From Isoetes taiwanensis (Eukaryota; Streptophyta; Lycopodiopsida; Isoetales; Isoetaceae), in contig JAJEKV010000017.1 in assembly GCA_021234155.1 (NCBI GenBank), positions 19,416,372 through 19,480,371 of the forward strand: 64,000 nucleotides of DNA, in the 5' to 3' direction. This document shows, piece after piece, positions 33,857 to 44,366 of this stretch (its first letter is position 1; every line of letters begins with the position of its first letter). The notes below the pieces were generated by a model. It was not told the origin of the DNA, made no database searches, and saw only the letters and a list, made by a program, of their open reading frames with translations. The translations under genes and the position numbers were made by a program.

Positions 33857-34789
33857 TCAGGAATGGTAGCTAGTGCCAGTAGCTTCATCCTCTAAAGAGC
33901 TAGTGAATGGAGGTTGTATCTCAGAAGAGGTCAGCTTGGCAAAATCGGATGAGGATCTGGCACCTAACTCTTGGTGCTCATCTGGTAGGGTAGGCAAGGC
34001 TGCCAGTCTCATCTTGATGAATTGCACAGCTTCTTTATCAATGTCCACTGCTACACAATTCCGGCCCTTCCTAAGTGCACAAGCTATTGTTGTACCAGAG
34101 CCAGAGAAGGCATCAAGCACCCAATCTCCTGGACGTGAAAACATGTCTAGGAGATGGTTGATTAGCTTTTGAGGCTTCTGGTAGTGATTAACAATTCTAC
34201 CTTGTGCACTAGGGTCCTGTAGCTTTTGAAGCACAGCTGGAAATTCCAACACATTAGAAAAATTCTGGCATGCTGCTGTGTTAAAATGCTCCATGGTGCG
34301 TTTTCCATCGAAACTCCAGTAAGCAACATGGAGGTATTCAACCTTACTCAGCAATCTCGGCCCGCCGCCATGGTAGTTTATATTTGTTTTGTACCTGTAG
34401 AAATGAGTAGTGTCACTAACGAAAACAGAACAAGAAACAAACAAAGAGAACAAGTGAAAGGCAATTATATTCTGGAATAGAAAACTAAAACAAAAAGAAG
34501 AAACAAGCCCAACGTATTCCAGAATAAAGTACTCACCAAACCAAATTCTCATAACCAAATTTTGCACCGGGATCCGGGTGAGTTTTAAACGTGGACTCCA
34601 CAAGGCCAGATTGCATGCTCGAGTGAAACACGACAAGACGCCAGTGCTTGGCCGTTGTGACTTGTTTGATGCCGTCGACGAAAGCGTTAAACTCTGAAAA
34701 TTTAAAAGGCTGGTCGTCGTAACGGCTGTCCTTTAGTTTAAAGCCATAAGGAAGGTCCGCAATCACCAAAGCAGGAAATCTTGTGGCTT
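33857..34789 (-). CDS. DNA methyltransferase (N4-cytosine/N6-adenine type), two exons
   Basis: Exons about 34789-34537 and 34394-33857 with an intron 34536-34395 (GTGAGT ... CTACAG) that joins in frame across a Trp codon. The first exon carries FPALVIADLPYGF, the DPPY-type catalytic motif IV with Leu in the second position. The second carries PGDWVLDAFSGSGTTIACAL (motif I, AdoMet binding) and GRNCVAVDIDKEAVQFIKMR (motif II). The order IV then I marks a beta-class amino-methyltransferase of the N6_N4_Mtase family, common in bacteria and phages. A Ser/Glu-rich tail ends TGTSYHS. The base methylated cannot be told from sequence. Upstream exon limits are uncertain (an in-frame TAA lies at about 34801), and it may be the C-terminal half of the ParB-like gene. 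The intron holds two half-copies of the unit III palindrome. Confidence 0.75.
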
Positions 34790-35253
34790 TCTTGTCCCAA
34801 CCAAATTAGTGCCCCCCCGTGAATGATGGAAAACAAATTATTTTGGTCAAATAAATTAAACTTTTCATAATCGAAGGCTCCACATCTAGAGTTCTCTCCT
34901 CTCCGCCGGTGTGTTCTTCTTCGTGCGCCCCGACAAGGTGCATAAAACCTTCCGCGGGTCCTTATTTTTCTTCTTGTTCCGCAAACAAAGGGGAGATTGA
35001 GGCAGAGACAAGTAAAGTATGACGTGTTTAGTCAGTGCACCCATCCTTCAAAATTTGCGCGATCGGAAGCATTTTTCGCCGGATGTAGCTATGGGATAAA
35101 GCTCCTTGCACCTCTCCCACGTCTCCACGTTGAGTTGCTCCATCGACATGTGCGGCGGTGATAACATTTTTTTGGCTAGAAAGAAAAACACAACCTTTTT
35201 AGCAGTTGGAAAGAGAAAACGCGAAGTAAACTATCTTCCTGCCACCTAAAGTT
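34790..35253 (-). other. Intron or linker between ParB-like and methyltransferase exons
   Basis: No clear gene. A possible exon near 35150-35050 reads MSMEQLNVETWERCKELYPI followed by ATSGEKC, which could bridge the two domains, but its splice sites are not convincing. Confidence 0.3.
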
Positions 35254-35486
35254 ATTCTAGAATACAAGCGCTGTAATCAATATTTTTCTTGTTGCAGAAG
35301 TGTATTCCAGAATACACTTTAACTGCAAAGAAGAAGCGAAAGTGTATTCTGGAATACACTTCTACAACGCAACAAGTTAGAGTGTGTATTCCAGAATACG
35401 TTTTCGCTGACTCAAAGGAGTAAAAGTGTATTCTGGAATACACTTTTACACTACAAGAAGAGAGAACGTGTATTCTGGAATACACT
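35254..35486. repeat. Six unit III palindromes in an intron
   Basis: GTGTATTCCAGAATACAC (35300-35317) and GTGTATTCTGGAATACAC (35342-35359, 35426-35443, 35468-35485) are exact 18-mers. Degenerate copies are at about 35254 (TTATTCTAGAATACA) and 35384 (GTGTATTCCAGAATACG). They follow the donor GTAAGC of the exon ending at 35588. Central CTGG/CCAG versus CCGG elsewhere fits C-to-T change at a CpG. Confidence 0.85.
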
Positions 35487-35587
35487 CTCGTTCCATCGAG
35501 GGTGCGAAAGCATTTCCAGGACCACTAAATTGCTGTTATCTGGACAGAATTCTACAAGTGAAAAGGCAGCAATGATTGTATGCTTAC

Positions 35588-37880
35588 TTGTGCAACTCCT
35601 TCGACATTTCTTCGAGTGTGAACTCCTTGTCCACCACCTTTTGCAGAAGCTGTTCTAGTAATTCTGTGTCAGTGAACCCCTGCATCTCCCTCCAGACAGT
35701 GATGGTCATTTCCTTCTTTGGAACGTCGCTGCCTTTCTTCTTCTCCGACACCTTTCCCTTACTTTTTAGCTCACCGCGCTCAAACATATTAAATATTTCG
35801 TTCTGAAGCTCCCAGATCTGCAAACAAATTAAAAAACTTAGAAGCTAGTTGCACACCAAATCTTATTCTGGAATACGCTTGTAACCTTACCCGGCCATCC
35901 CTGAACGCTAGCTGAAACCAATTGTCATGACCAATGAGTGATGCCCGTTTGTTCGCCTCGTCGTATTTAAGGCAACACTCAATGGCACAAGCTTCTTTAA
36001 GTTCAAGGGAGTACTGTGGCTTTTTGAGATCCTCTCCATATTTTTCCTTGAAGATAACATATTCTCTGTGCATGAATCTGATTTTGTCGACAAAGCTCAT
36101 TTTTAACTTGTACTCGTTGTCAGCGTTGTGAGTGTTGGCAACGATTTTAGCTTCCTCGTCGGTCAAACCACAGTAGACAGCACAGAGAACAGACAAGTAC
36201 CTAGGATTCTTTTTTTCCTTGTATAGTTGCCTCCTTGCCTTAAAGCTGTGGTTCCCACCCAAAACATAATGCGTATATGTGTCCGCATTTTCTCTATCGT
36301 ACTCTGCAGGAGTTGTGCACTGCTCTCTATCAACAAGAACAACAATTGGAGCTACATGTGCATTGGGATTGCTCCGGATTCTGTCCTTGAGGTTCCTTAG
36401 GTGGTCTGCATATATCTTTCGAACCTGCAGTGGTCGTTCTCCAGCTTCATTTTTTGGAGGAAGCTTCATAGTTGTGACCGGCAAATAAATGACACCTTGC
36501 ACAAATTTGTGCAGGTTTATTTCTTCCATTTTCTCTGCTGTTTTATCAACTTTTTTTTCTTTGATGGCAACGCCAGGTGCTTTGCCTTTCCCCTTCTTCT
36601 TCTTGTGTGCATCCTCAGGAGCATCTTCTGTTTCAATGATAGCCGTTTTTCTTTTCTTAGGCTCTTTAGCAGCTATGGTTTGCCTCTCTTCTTTCTTTGG
36701 TGGTGGAGGTGGTCGCTCCCAACCTGATGTACTCACGGATGGGCTCATGAGACCGTGATGGACTCCCCGATGGATTCCCCGGATCTTCCTCTTCCCCTTG
36801 TTCGACTTTGTAGGGGAAGTCCCTCGTTATTAGCGAGCGTAATTAATGATGGCAGAGAGCGACCTCTTGTTCACGTAGTGAGAAACATACTTATAAAGAG
36901 GATGTGGATTTACCTTCACAAGTCTAAGGTAGGATTCATCAACATGAATAAAGCCTTGAGATGTCTGAAAAGACAATCTCCCTCCCTTACCGGTCTGCCC
37001 AGCTACCTCACTCACGGACAGGATGGTGCCCATGCAGACAAATTCCCTGTCATCGTACCTTTTGGTTCCAGGGCTCCGACAGACATGCAGAAAAGTCAGG
37101 GTGCTGTACTTTCCAGAAGTACCCCTTGTAAAAAACCATTGAGTTTGGAAGTTTTCGTAAATAGCGGGCGCATCCGACTCCTCAACCCTTCTCTGTGGGT
37201 GCGGTTTCTGTACGATTTTAAGAGGCTTCTTCTGTTGTTTCTTGCTGCCGTCATGTCTGCAGGTAAATTGTGTAAAACACGACCTTGTTAGAAAAAAAGC
37301 AAAGGGCAAAAGAACTATTCCAGAATACAAAATGGCTTACAAAAAGGGAAAAAAGAGGGCAAAAAGAGGACAAAAATGTCAAAAAAGCACTGCAATCTTG
37401 GCAAAAAAAGTGGTCTAAACAAGCTAAAAAATGCAGCAAGAATGCCTAAATTAACTAAAAAACGGAAGGAAAAGTAACTTCTAAAACCTAAAAACACGAA
37501 AGTGTATTCCGGAATACACTTTCGCCGAAAGTGGAGGGCTAAGTGTATTCGAATACACTTTAAGCTTTGGAGGTGGCGAAAGTGTATTCCGAATACACTT
37601 TCGCCGAAAGTGGAGGCGAAGTGTATTCGAATACACTTCGCTCGGGGAAAGCGGAGGCTTAAAAGTGTATTCCGGAATACACTTTTGCCTCCACTTAGTG
37701 TAGAGTTGAATACACTGCGCCATATCCTGGGCTAAAGTGTATTCCGAATACACTTCGCCCACCGGGCTAGTAGAGTATTCGAATACACTTTAAGCCGAAA
37801 GTGGAGGCGAAAGTGTATTCCGGAATAAGAAACAGACATGCAAATGATTGTACGTTGTACTTTCTCACTGACCTGTCCAT
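35588..37880 (-). CDS. ParB-like domain protein, four exons; probable N-terminal half of a ParB-methyltransferase gene
   Basis: A tiny first exon ATGGACAG (37880-37873, donor GTCAGT) joins in frame to exon 2 (37256-36891), giving MDRHDGSKKQQKKP and then a domain of unknown type (QTQWFFTRGTSGKYSTLTFL). Exon 3 (about 36796-35891) has a basic, nuclear-signal-like linker (AAKEPKKRKTAI, AHKKKKGKGKAP), then the ParB-like part: YLPVTTMKLPPKNEAGERPL, VAPIVVLVDREQCTT, the box YVLGGNHSFKARRQL and GLTDEEAKIVANTHNADNE. Exon 4 (35817-35588) follows a 73-bp intron 35890-35818. GxH(R/S) boxes and the N-E-A tail are typical of ParB/Srx-fold proteins. In bacteria and phages this domain is often fused ahead of an N6_N4_Mtase, as the next exons suggest here. 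Spliceosomal introns exclude bacterial contamination. Palindromes occupy introns 1, 3 and 4. Confidence 0.65.
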
Positions 37881-38160
37881 GGTTTCTCTATGTGAATCGG
37901 AATACAGTCTCTGAATATAATAATCGAGCAGCTCGGCGCTGCTTAACTTGAGCTCGTGAGATCGAATACGTGAAAGGCGGCAAATTTCCTTTTAAAGGTA
38001 TCATTTTCGTCTTGCTCTTTTTCTATGTGATCCGGAATACGTTCAGCTTTACTATCCTACTCTTGTGTATTCCGAATAGCTTTTATTTTGACTTTCACTT
38101 GATTAGTCTTTCGAACTTCTACTTGTACTTCGCGGGCGTATTCGAATAAGAAAAGCTCGC
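37502..38160. repeat. Array of unit III palindromes in intron 1 and the divergent promoter region
   Basis: Exact GTGTATTCCGGAATACAC at 37502-37519 and 37665-37682. Shortened forms GTGTATTCCGAATACAC (37582, 37737) and GTGTATTCGAATACAC (37543, 37621) lack central bases. Degenerate forms occur at 37699, 37772, 37813, 37891, 38029, 38065 and 38140, and a single imperfect copy at 37316. From 37.5 to 37.8 kb the spacing is about 40 bp and the spacer CGCCGAAAGTGGAGGCGAAA also recurs. The last copies lie between the two divergent start codons. Confidence 0.85.
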
Positions 38161-38206
38161 ATTACGAAAGTTTCTCAAATCTCTTTACTATTTTGCGGTT
38201 GTCAAG

Positions 38207-38440
38207 ATGACGAACCGCCGTGAACAAGCTTCCACCACCTTTTGTTGTCTCAAGCTCAAATGCGGTTCCGAGGACACGCTTTGGGAACAACGTCATTTCT
38301 AGTGAAGACCAGGCATTCTCCGGCTCCTACCTCTGCTTCATCGTTGTTGCTTCTAAGACACACCGAGTCCAAAGCACAAAACAGACTTCCACCACCCTTC
38401 CAACCGTCACCAAGTCCGTGAGACAAAGCACAATCGGCAT
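38207..38440 (+). pseudogene. Unit III transposase, 5' part (split by retrotransposon)
   Basis: An ATG at 38207 and a long open frame from 38220 encode a Ser/Thr-rich N-terminus with repeated STTLPT-like phrases (for example KQTSTTLPTVTKSVRQST). The frame is cut at 38440 by the LTR of a Ty3-type element. The ATG at 38207 is one base out of frame with the longer ORF, so a small indel or an upstream start is likely. The continuation starts at 44978. Confidence 0.45.
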
Positions 38441-39039
38441 TGTTTGGGGTCCGGGCACCGGATCGCTCGAGGGGCAGATCTCCGTGAGATCCTTGAAGTC
38501 CGGCAGGCGAATCCTGAGACACTCTTGTCACGCGGGATTTTTGCTAACAGAGGAAAGAACAAGAAAAACTCAGATAAAACAGCAATTGCAATACACAATG
38601 AAACACACAAGACACTTGTGGAGAACACGGCAATCCATTGATCAAAACAAGTGTACAATGAAGGCTCAAAAGAGCGCTATAACAAAGCGACAAAGATGTC
38701 TCGCTCTCAGAGTGACACAAAAGAAACACTGAACCCCCCGGCGAGCAAAATGCTACAATATATAGGAACACGGGAGTGGCCTACGGGCCTGAATCTGATC
38801 CTCATCATGACAACGCGTGCTCCACTACTTTGGGCACTCGAACAGAATTGAGGCCGTCCGGCCGTGCTAACAGACAAGTAGTGGCCCGCACAGGTCCTAC
38901 CTTTGGGTCTTCTCGCTTGGAGGAGCTTTGACCACGGAAGGGCCTCTTTGTGGATCCCTTCTTGGACACCGCGGGGTGGGGCCTGCGCCCTCATGCAGCA
39001 AGTATAGACCTGTGTGTCTGCCAGGCACAGGGGCTAACC
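38441..39039 (-). repeat. 3' LTR of the Ty3-type element
   Basis: On the minus strand it ends CCCGGACCCCAAACA. It aligns along its length with 44367-44972, with many small indels at G/C-rich spots. The outer edge abuts GGCAT. Confidence 0.75.
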
Positions 39040-39289
39040 TCCCCCTACCAAACTACACTTATTGGCTAGAAAAGGGGCATGAATTCGGGGTGGGAATCCT
39101 CGCTCATCTTTCTCGATCTTGAATATAGAGATGAGGGAGGCTCACCATCAGATTCATTGTGATTCGCCCGAGGTGATCAACTCAGCCGAGTGGTCGCGGT
39201 ACGTGGGGCTTCCGCATCCTCCGAAAGTGGAGTGCCCCCGCAGTAAAGGGCTATAGCAAACATGATAGGGGTTTTCCCAATTTTGTTTT

Positions 39290-40640
39290 AGTTTAGGACT
39301 TTTCGGTGAAAAATCCCCAAATAATTGTAGCATCTGGGCAATTTTGTACATAATAGAAAAGTGTTTCTCATAAATTTGTACAAGTGGTATCTTGTTGTAA
39401 ATTTTGTTCTTGAGCTAAGGATGTCGCAGTTAGGGGTTTGAAATTTCTTGAGTCGAAATCCATTGACTAATGTAGGAAATGGAGTGCCATCCAATTCTTG
39501 TAATTGTAAAACCTGGGGATGTGGTATCTCGGAAATTTTGTATGGTCCCAAACCTATCCGAGCTTGAGTTTGCCGGATGTTGTTGATATCTCGAGTCGAA
39601 AGAAGAACTAAGTCGCCAATTTGAAAAGTTTTGTTTTGATGTGTTTGTCATGCCATTGTTTTTGTAGTTGTTTGCCTTGTTGAAGTCTAAGAAAAGCATC
39701 TCTTCAAGTTCATCCGCTTGTTCCAGCTTGATAAACTCGTTCTTGCAAAGCTGCTGATGGATTATGTTACATTGCTAACTGAAATTTGAGTGAGGGTAAA
39801 ATGAACTCAAAAGGCATAAGAGCCTCTTGGCCATACACAAGTCGGAAAAGGTGTTTGACCGGTTGCTACTTTGTATGTTGTATTGTAAGCCCATAAAACC
39901 GTAGGTAACTTATCTTGCCAATCTTTTCTTGTAGGATCACAAATCTTCTTCGTGAATGTGGATAAGCACCTTGTTTGTGCTTTCAGCCGCCATTACCACG
40001 AGGGATAGTAAGGCGTGCTTTTTCTCGTGATGAATGTGCGAGATAGTTAGTGAGTTCAGCAATAGTGTGATTGATGAAATGAACTCCACGATCACTAACT
40101 AATTCTAAGGGACATCCAAATCGCGTGATGATGTTCTTTGTAGAGAACCTTAGCTGTACTAGCAGCCGCGTTGTTGTCGTAGAGCACACTTCAGCCCATT
40201 GGTTGCATAGTCCGTGAAGACTAGAATGTAGCGTGCCCTAGTGTTGATTGCGGTGTGGGTCCATGGGACCAACAAAATCCATACCCCATTTGGCAAAGGG
40301 GAGAGGCGTGGCTATTGGCGTGAGCGGCAGAGGCGTCACGGGGCGTGGGTCTACTAAGCCTCGACAAACATCACACGCGGCGCGGTGTATTTGTGAGCAT
40401 CTTTGAAAAGCGTGGCCAGTAATACCCAAAGAAGGAGGAGTTTTGCCGTGGTTGTTCCGCTGAAATGACCAACGCCAAGTCCTTCGTGGGCTTGTTTGAC
40501 TAGATCGGGGACTTCGCGGAGGAAGAACACATCGCGAGGAGCACATTGTCTTTGCCACATTTATAGAGATGGCCAGCAACCATCGATAATCTCGCACTTC
40601 GCTAAGGAATTGTTGTTTATGCGTAAGTTGTCTTTCTCGA
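39290..40640 (-). pseudogene. Integrase region of the Ty3-type element
   Basis: Read leftward. A zinc-binding part (VKQAHEGLGVGHFSGTTTAK, then TLFKDAHKYTA) leads to the core (PFAKWGMDFVGPMDP and ITRFGCPLELVSDRGVHFIN). It ends with a GPY/F-type C-terminal module (GPYKISEIPHPQVLQLQELD). These are the HHCC, catalytic and C-terminal parts of a retroviral-type integrase that inserts the cDNA. Many frameshifts and lost bases show that it is dead. Confidence 0.7.
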
Positions 40641-41060
40641 GAGAGCGCGGGTCACTTGACGGGAGTGCTCCCGTGAGGAGAAAGCGCTGATAGTCGTGGG
40701 TACCAATGAGGCGCGATGAGGACTGTTGACCAGAACAGCTTGAGCATCCGGAAGGGCATCGAACTCCTTCCGAGGGATCATCCGCGGTGTATGCGTGAAA
40801 GATAGCGGGGACCGTGAGTAGCGTCCTTGTGAATAATTTCAAAAGGGGCAAACTCTTGCAATATCAATATCCATCGAGCAATTCGCCCGTGGGGTTTGGC
40901 TTTATTGATTAAATATAGAAGAGCTTGATGATCCACATAAAAGTTTAATTTTTCCATTATGTTTGAGGGCAATAACAATAGGACTTACCCATTCTGAATG
41001 TTTGACCTCAGAGATAAGTCCAAAGTCATTCAAAAGCTTATCAATTTCGGCTTTAACCTT
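40641..41060 (-). pseudogene. Reverse transcriptase/RNase H junction with deletion
   Basis: The minus strand near 41050-40950 reads LLNDFGLISEVKHSEWVSPI followed by VIALKHNGKI, the N-terminal finger region of a Ty3-type reverse transcriptase. It passes directly into NFYVDHQALLYLINKAKPHG, the late RNase H connection region. The YxDD catalytic core between these points is absent. The element therefore cannot make its own reverse transcriptase. Confidence 0.65.
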
Positions 41061-41775
41061 TTCACGGTAGTTTGGGTTTGCAGTCTTGATTGATCGCTAG
41101 ATGGGTCTAGCATCCGGGTTTGGTGGGAATCGAGAGTTGTCCCAATTCTTTCTTGATACCTCTGAGGTCTTTGTAGCTCCAAGCAAAGATGTGCTTGAAA
41201 CGCTTGAATAGCGCAATGGCTTGCTCCCCGAAGGTGGGCGGGAGGTTGGCGTGCCAATCGGATTGGTTGATTTGTTCCAATATCAATTATGTCTACCGCA
41301 GGAGTTTGAATGTGTGGAATGACTTGATCATCCCGAACAGTGTGGGCTGGCTCACGAGTACGGCAGGATGTTCATGTTGACCAATTTTTGAAAAATAGTG
41401 GCGTGCCACTAGGAGTTGGTGTGGTGTCTTCTTGAACAGGAGGAGGAGCCGGGGGTACCGCCTCCTCATGTGGAACCAATGTGACGCTGTGACAAGGTGT
41501 CAAATAGGGGTCAACCAGCTATGCCTTTATCAATATCCATGTCTTCCCATGGTTGATTGTATTCGGTAAGCCGTGAGTGGCAAACCCTTGGCTTGTAACC
41601 GATAGGTGTTGCAAACTTGTTCGTGAGTCACCGTCCGATTCAGCGTGATCTACAAAAATGATCTGGCCCGTGGGTCAGATCCATCGTGGGCGTTGAGCTT
41701 GCCATCCGTGATAACAAGTTGATCCGCGGGCCCAAGAGTGAATGCTTTTAGCTTGTCTCAAAAAGGGTCGTCCTA
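41061..41775 (-). other. Decayed pol segment between protease and reverse transcriptase
   Basis: Minus-strand frames are short and interrupted. By position it should encode the link between protease and reverse transcriptase, but I recognise no motif. Confidence 0.35.
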
Positions 41776-42310
41776 CTAACATTTCATAATCTCGGGATCT
41801 TCTCTCGCCTCCAAACACCGAATTCCATGGTAAATTGTAGATCTCCAATATTGATTGGTATTGGTTGTGTAACTCCTTGTGGTCAGTGATATGGCCATTC
41901 GCAAGCTTGATGTCATAAGGGGCAGATGGAGCTCCCCTTTATGCCCAATTGTCGTCCCGAGATTATCCGTAATAAGATTGACCGCTACCGCCACCATCGA
42001 CCAACATGGTGAACCTTTTTGGCCCACGCGCGGTGCATGCACCGCGGGTGTTGATGTGGCTTAATCGCATTAACGTAATACAGGTTTTGTAAAATGTGCT
42101 CGTAGTGGCCGGACATAGTTGTAGGATAGTCGTGAAGGCTGAGAGGAATTTTGATTTTAGCAAGTTCTTGTTGAAGTTCGGGAGGGATTGCGGTAGTTGT
42201 GGTGGATCCGTGGGTTGTTGTTGCTCAAGAATAGATGTCGCTACATTGTTGAGGAGGTCGACTTCAGCAAAGCAATGTTGAGTGGTGGTGTTGCGTGATG
42301 TCGCGGGCAT
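41776..42310 (-). pseudogene. Aspartic protease region of the Ty3-type element
   Basis: The minus strand carries GPKRFTMLVDGGGSG followed in the next frame by NLITDNLGTTIGHKGELHLP. LVDGG followed by S-x-NLI is the active-site region of a pepsin-like retrotransposon protease (usual form VDGGSxxNLI). A frameshift occurs within it. Confidence 0.6.
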
Positions 42311-42359
42311 TCGTGGTCGTGGCTCCCGATCGCGGTGGTAGCATTGACAGACTTTAGTG

Positions 42360-44335
42360 CCTTACCTTCTCGCCGACGCTCGATGAGTTGAAGCAGACTT
42401 TTGCGAAGTTTAGGTTGAACATGAGGAAGTAGTTGATCCGCATTGGGTGCAAAATGAACAGATTTGGTGGATGGCTCACCGGTACGAATCGGCTGCAAAA
42501 ACTTGGTGCACGGGGGTGCTTATGGCGTGGGGAATGAGGGAGAACCTCAATCCAGGTTGGAGGATTCAAGGCTGGTGTTGATTGCATGGTAAATTTCTTC
42601 TTGGAGTTGATCATCCAATTGTTTTTGAGTTGTTTGTTGTTGGCGTGGTTGTTGTTGTGGTGGCCGTGGTGGCCGTTTGATAATCGGGCGTGGGCCTTGC
42701 CTTCCCTTGGCTTCCCATACTTGAAAAGGTGTAAGACGACCGCCGTGGGTTTGATTGGTGCCGTGAATTTGTATTTGAACTTGAGGAAGTTGAGGACAAC
42801 CGCAGACCGATGACCCCATTGGTCACAAATTGAAACATTGGGACTTGCTTGGATCAAAAAGTGGAACGAGGAGGTCCACGCTGTGGTTGCCGCTTGTTGC
42901 CGGGTTGTTGTTGTTGTCGGGTGGCGGCTCGTGTCCGTGGTTGAGTTTGCGTGGGTACCTTCGCGACTTGGTGAACAAGACGATGTCGATACGGATTTGG
43001 TCGTGGATTTGTACATTCTTCGCTGGTGTGGTTCGCATGTTGCGCGGCGTTTTGCAATGGATCATGCTATCCACGAGTTACACTCATTCGCCCGATGTCC
43101 CGAAAATCGCAAATAGTACACCAAATGTTATTTTTGGGGAACCGTGGAGGCGTCCGAGGTGCGTGGGTGTAGCCGAGGGAAATGGGAGTATCGTGGTTTG
43201 ATCACCGCGTGAGGAAACATGAACAGAAAGGATTGACTAATTCAATGGCTTCTTGTAATGTCTTGGGGCGCAAATACTGATCATAAATCGGATGTGAGAG
43301 GGTAAGCCTTGAAGAAACCACACTAGAATTTGGCTTTGGGTTGGAAATTCCTTCAACTTGTTGACTAAGATCCGCAATCGGCCTCAAGAAAGTCTGAAGC
43401 TGATTCTCCCCGGGTTCCGCTTTTGAGTGTGTTGAGGTCGTTCAGCAGCTTGTTGATCATCCGCAAGGGTGCCGTAATGGGAAAGAAAAGAGGTCTTCAT
43501 GTGTATCCAATCTTGTTTCCAAAGTGGCTTTGTTTGCCATCAGCCATTCGTGGGGTGCTCCACGCAGGTCGTCGAAAAGATGTGGAATTTTAGTTTTGGA
43601 TCGGAGTGACCATTGAGATCCTGCAAGTGACTCAAATTCATCCATGTGAGCCCGAAAGCACTCTGGTCTATGTGTTTACCTTTATCATTTCCAAAGAGTG
43701 GATATTGGAGTTTTAAAGCATGTGTAGGAGTCTCATGCATGAATGGGTGTTTGCATTTGTGGAAAAGAAAAGACAAGAGGGTGTTGGTTCGATAGGTACC
43801 GTGCAAACCGGCATAGGTTGTGTGAGATTAGTAAAAGAGGTAATCGAAGCGGTTGTAGTGGGGAACAAAGGTTGTGACAGCATGAACAAATGCGGCGGGG
43901 GGGAAAGATTAAAGGAAACGAGACGGTAGGGGAATTGACAAAGGTGGAACATCAAAACCGGTTCCTAAAGAAAGATTACCAATAGAGAAAACATTTTGCG
44001 ATGTTCCGCAGAAAATTGGCGGTGGTTCCGCTTGATCTTGAGTTGGGGATTCCTAGGGTGGAGTAAAATTCAAGGGGCACGGTCGCTTCCTCTCGCATGA
44101 TGTGGCTTAACTTGGAACGGAACAATGTTTTAACCTTCCACGGGGAGGTCGGTCTGAAAGTTGTCGTGGTGTAGGTGGAACAGATTAGCGCCTCGCACAC
44201 GCGAGAAGAGACAATCAACCGAAAGTGTATGTGGACATATTCGCGAGGCGCCGCTACAAAGCTCATGGCGACGCGCCTTGACTCCATCCGTGTTGAATAT
44301 CGCCGGAGTAAAGAAGGGATTGAACATGGTATCAA
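42360..44335 (-). pseudogene. gag region of the Ty3-type element
   Basis: It starts near the primer site and runs through LKLQYPLFGNDKGKHIDQSA, FDDLRGAPHEWLMANKATLE and LRPKTLQEAIELVNPF, a typical plant Ty3 gag order. A zinc-knuckle remnant (CFNLCDQWGHRS, combining two frames) and Gln/Pro-rich stretches follow near 42.6-42.85 kb. The frame is broken many times. Confidence 0.6.
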
Positions 44336-44341
44336 TACGCT

Positions 44342-44366
44342 TTATGAGCCCTTGAACAGCGCCAGG
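44342..44366 (-). other. Primer binding site of the Ty3-type element
   Basis: Directly after the 5' LTR, the minus strand reads CCTGGCGCTGTTCAAGGGCT. TGGCGCxGTT is the usual start of tRNA-complementary sites in plant Ty3-type elements. It confirms the minus orientation. Confidence 0.6.

Noticed and set aside
35446-35461. CACTACAAGAAGAGAG as a transposon end
   Set aside because: It lies between two unit III palindromes inside an intron and has no partner end or duplication.
37481-37762. Minus- and plus-strand open frames of 77-93 codons over the palindrome array
   Set aside because: They are translations of the palindromic repeat (recurrent CIPEYTF and VYSNTL phrases) inside intron 1, not a protein.
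37502-37830. CRISPR-like array
   Set aside because: The repeats are palindromes with near-constant, repeated spacers and lie in an intron of a eukaryotic gene. There are no unique spacers and no cas genes.
33857-37880. Bacterial contamination as the source of the ParB-like and methyltransferase genes
   Set aside because: Both domains are interrupted by in-frame GT-AG introns (for example 34536-34395 and 35890-35818) and lie between eukaryotic transposon features.
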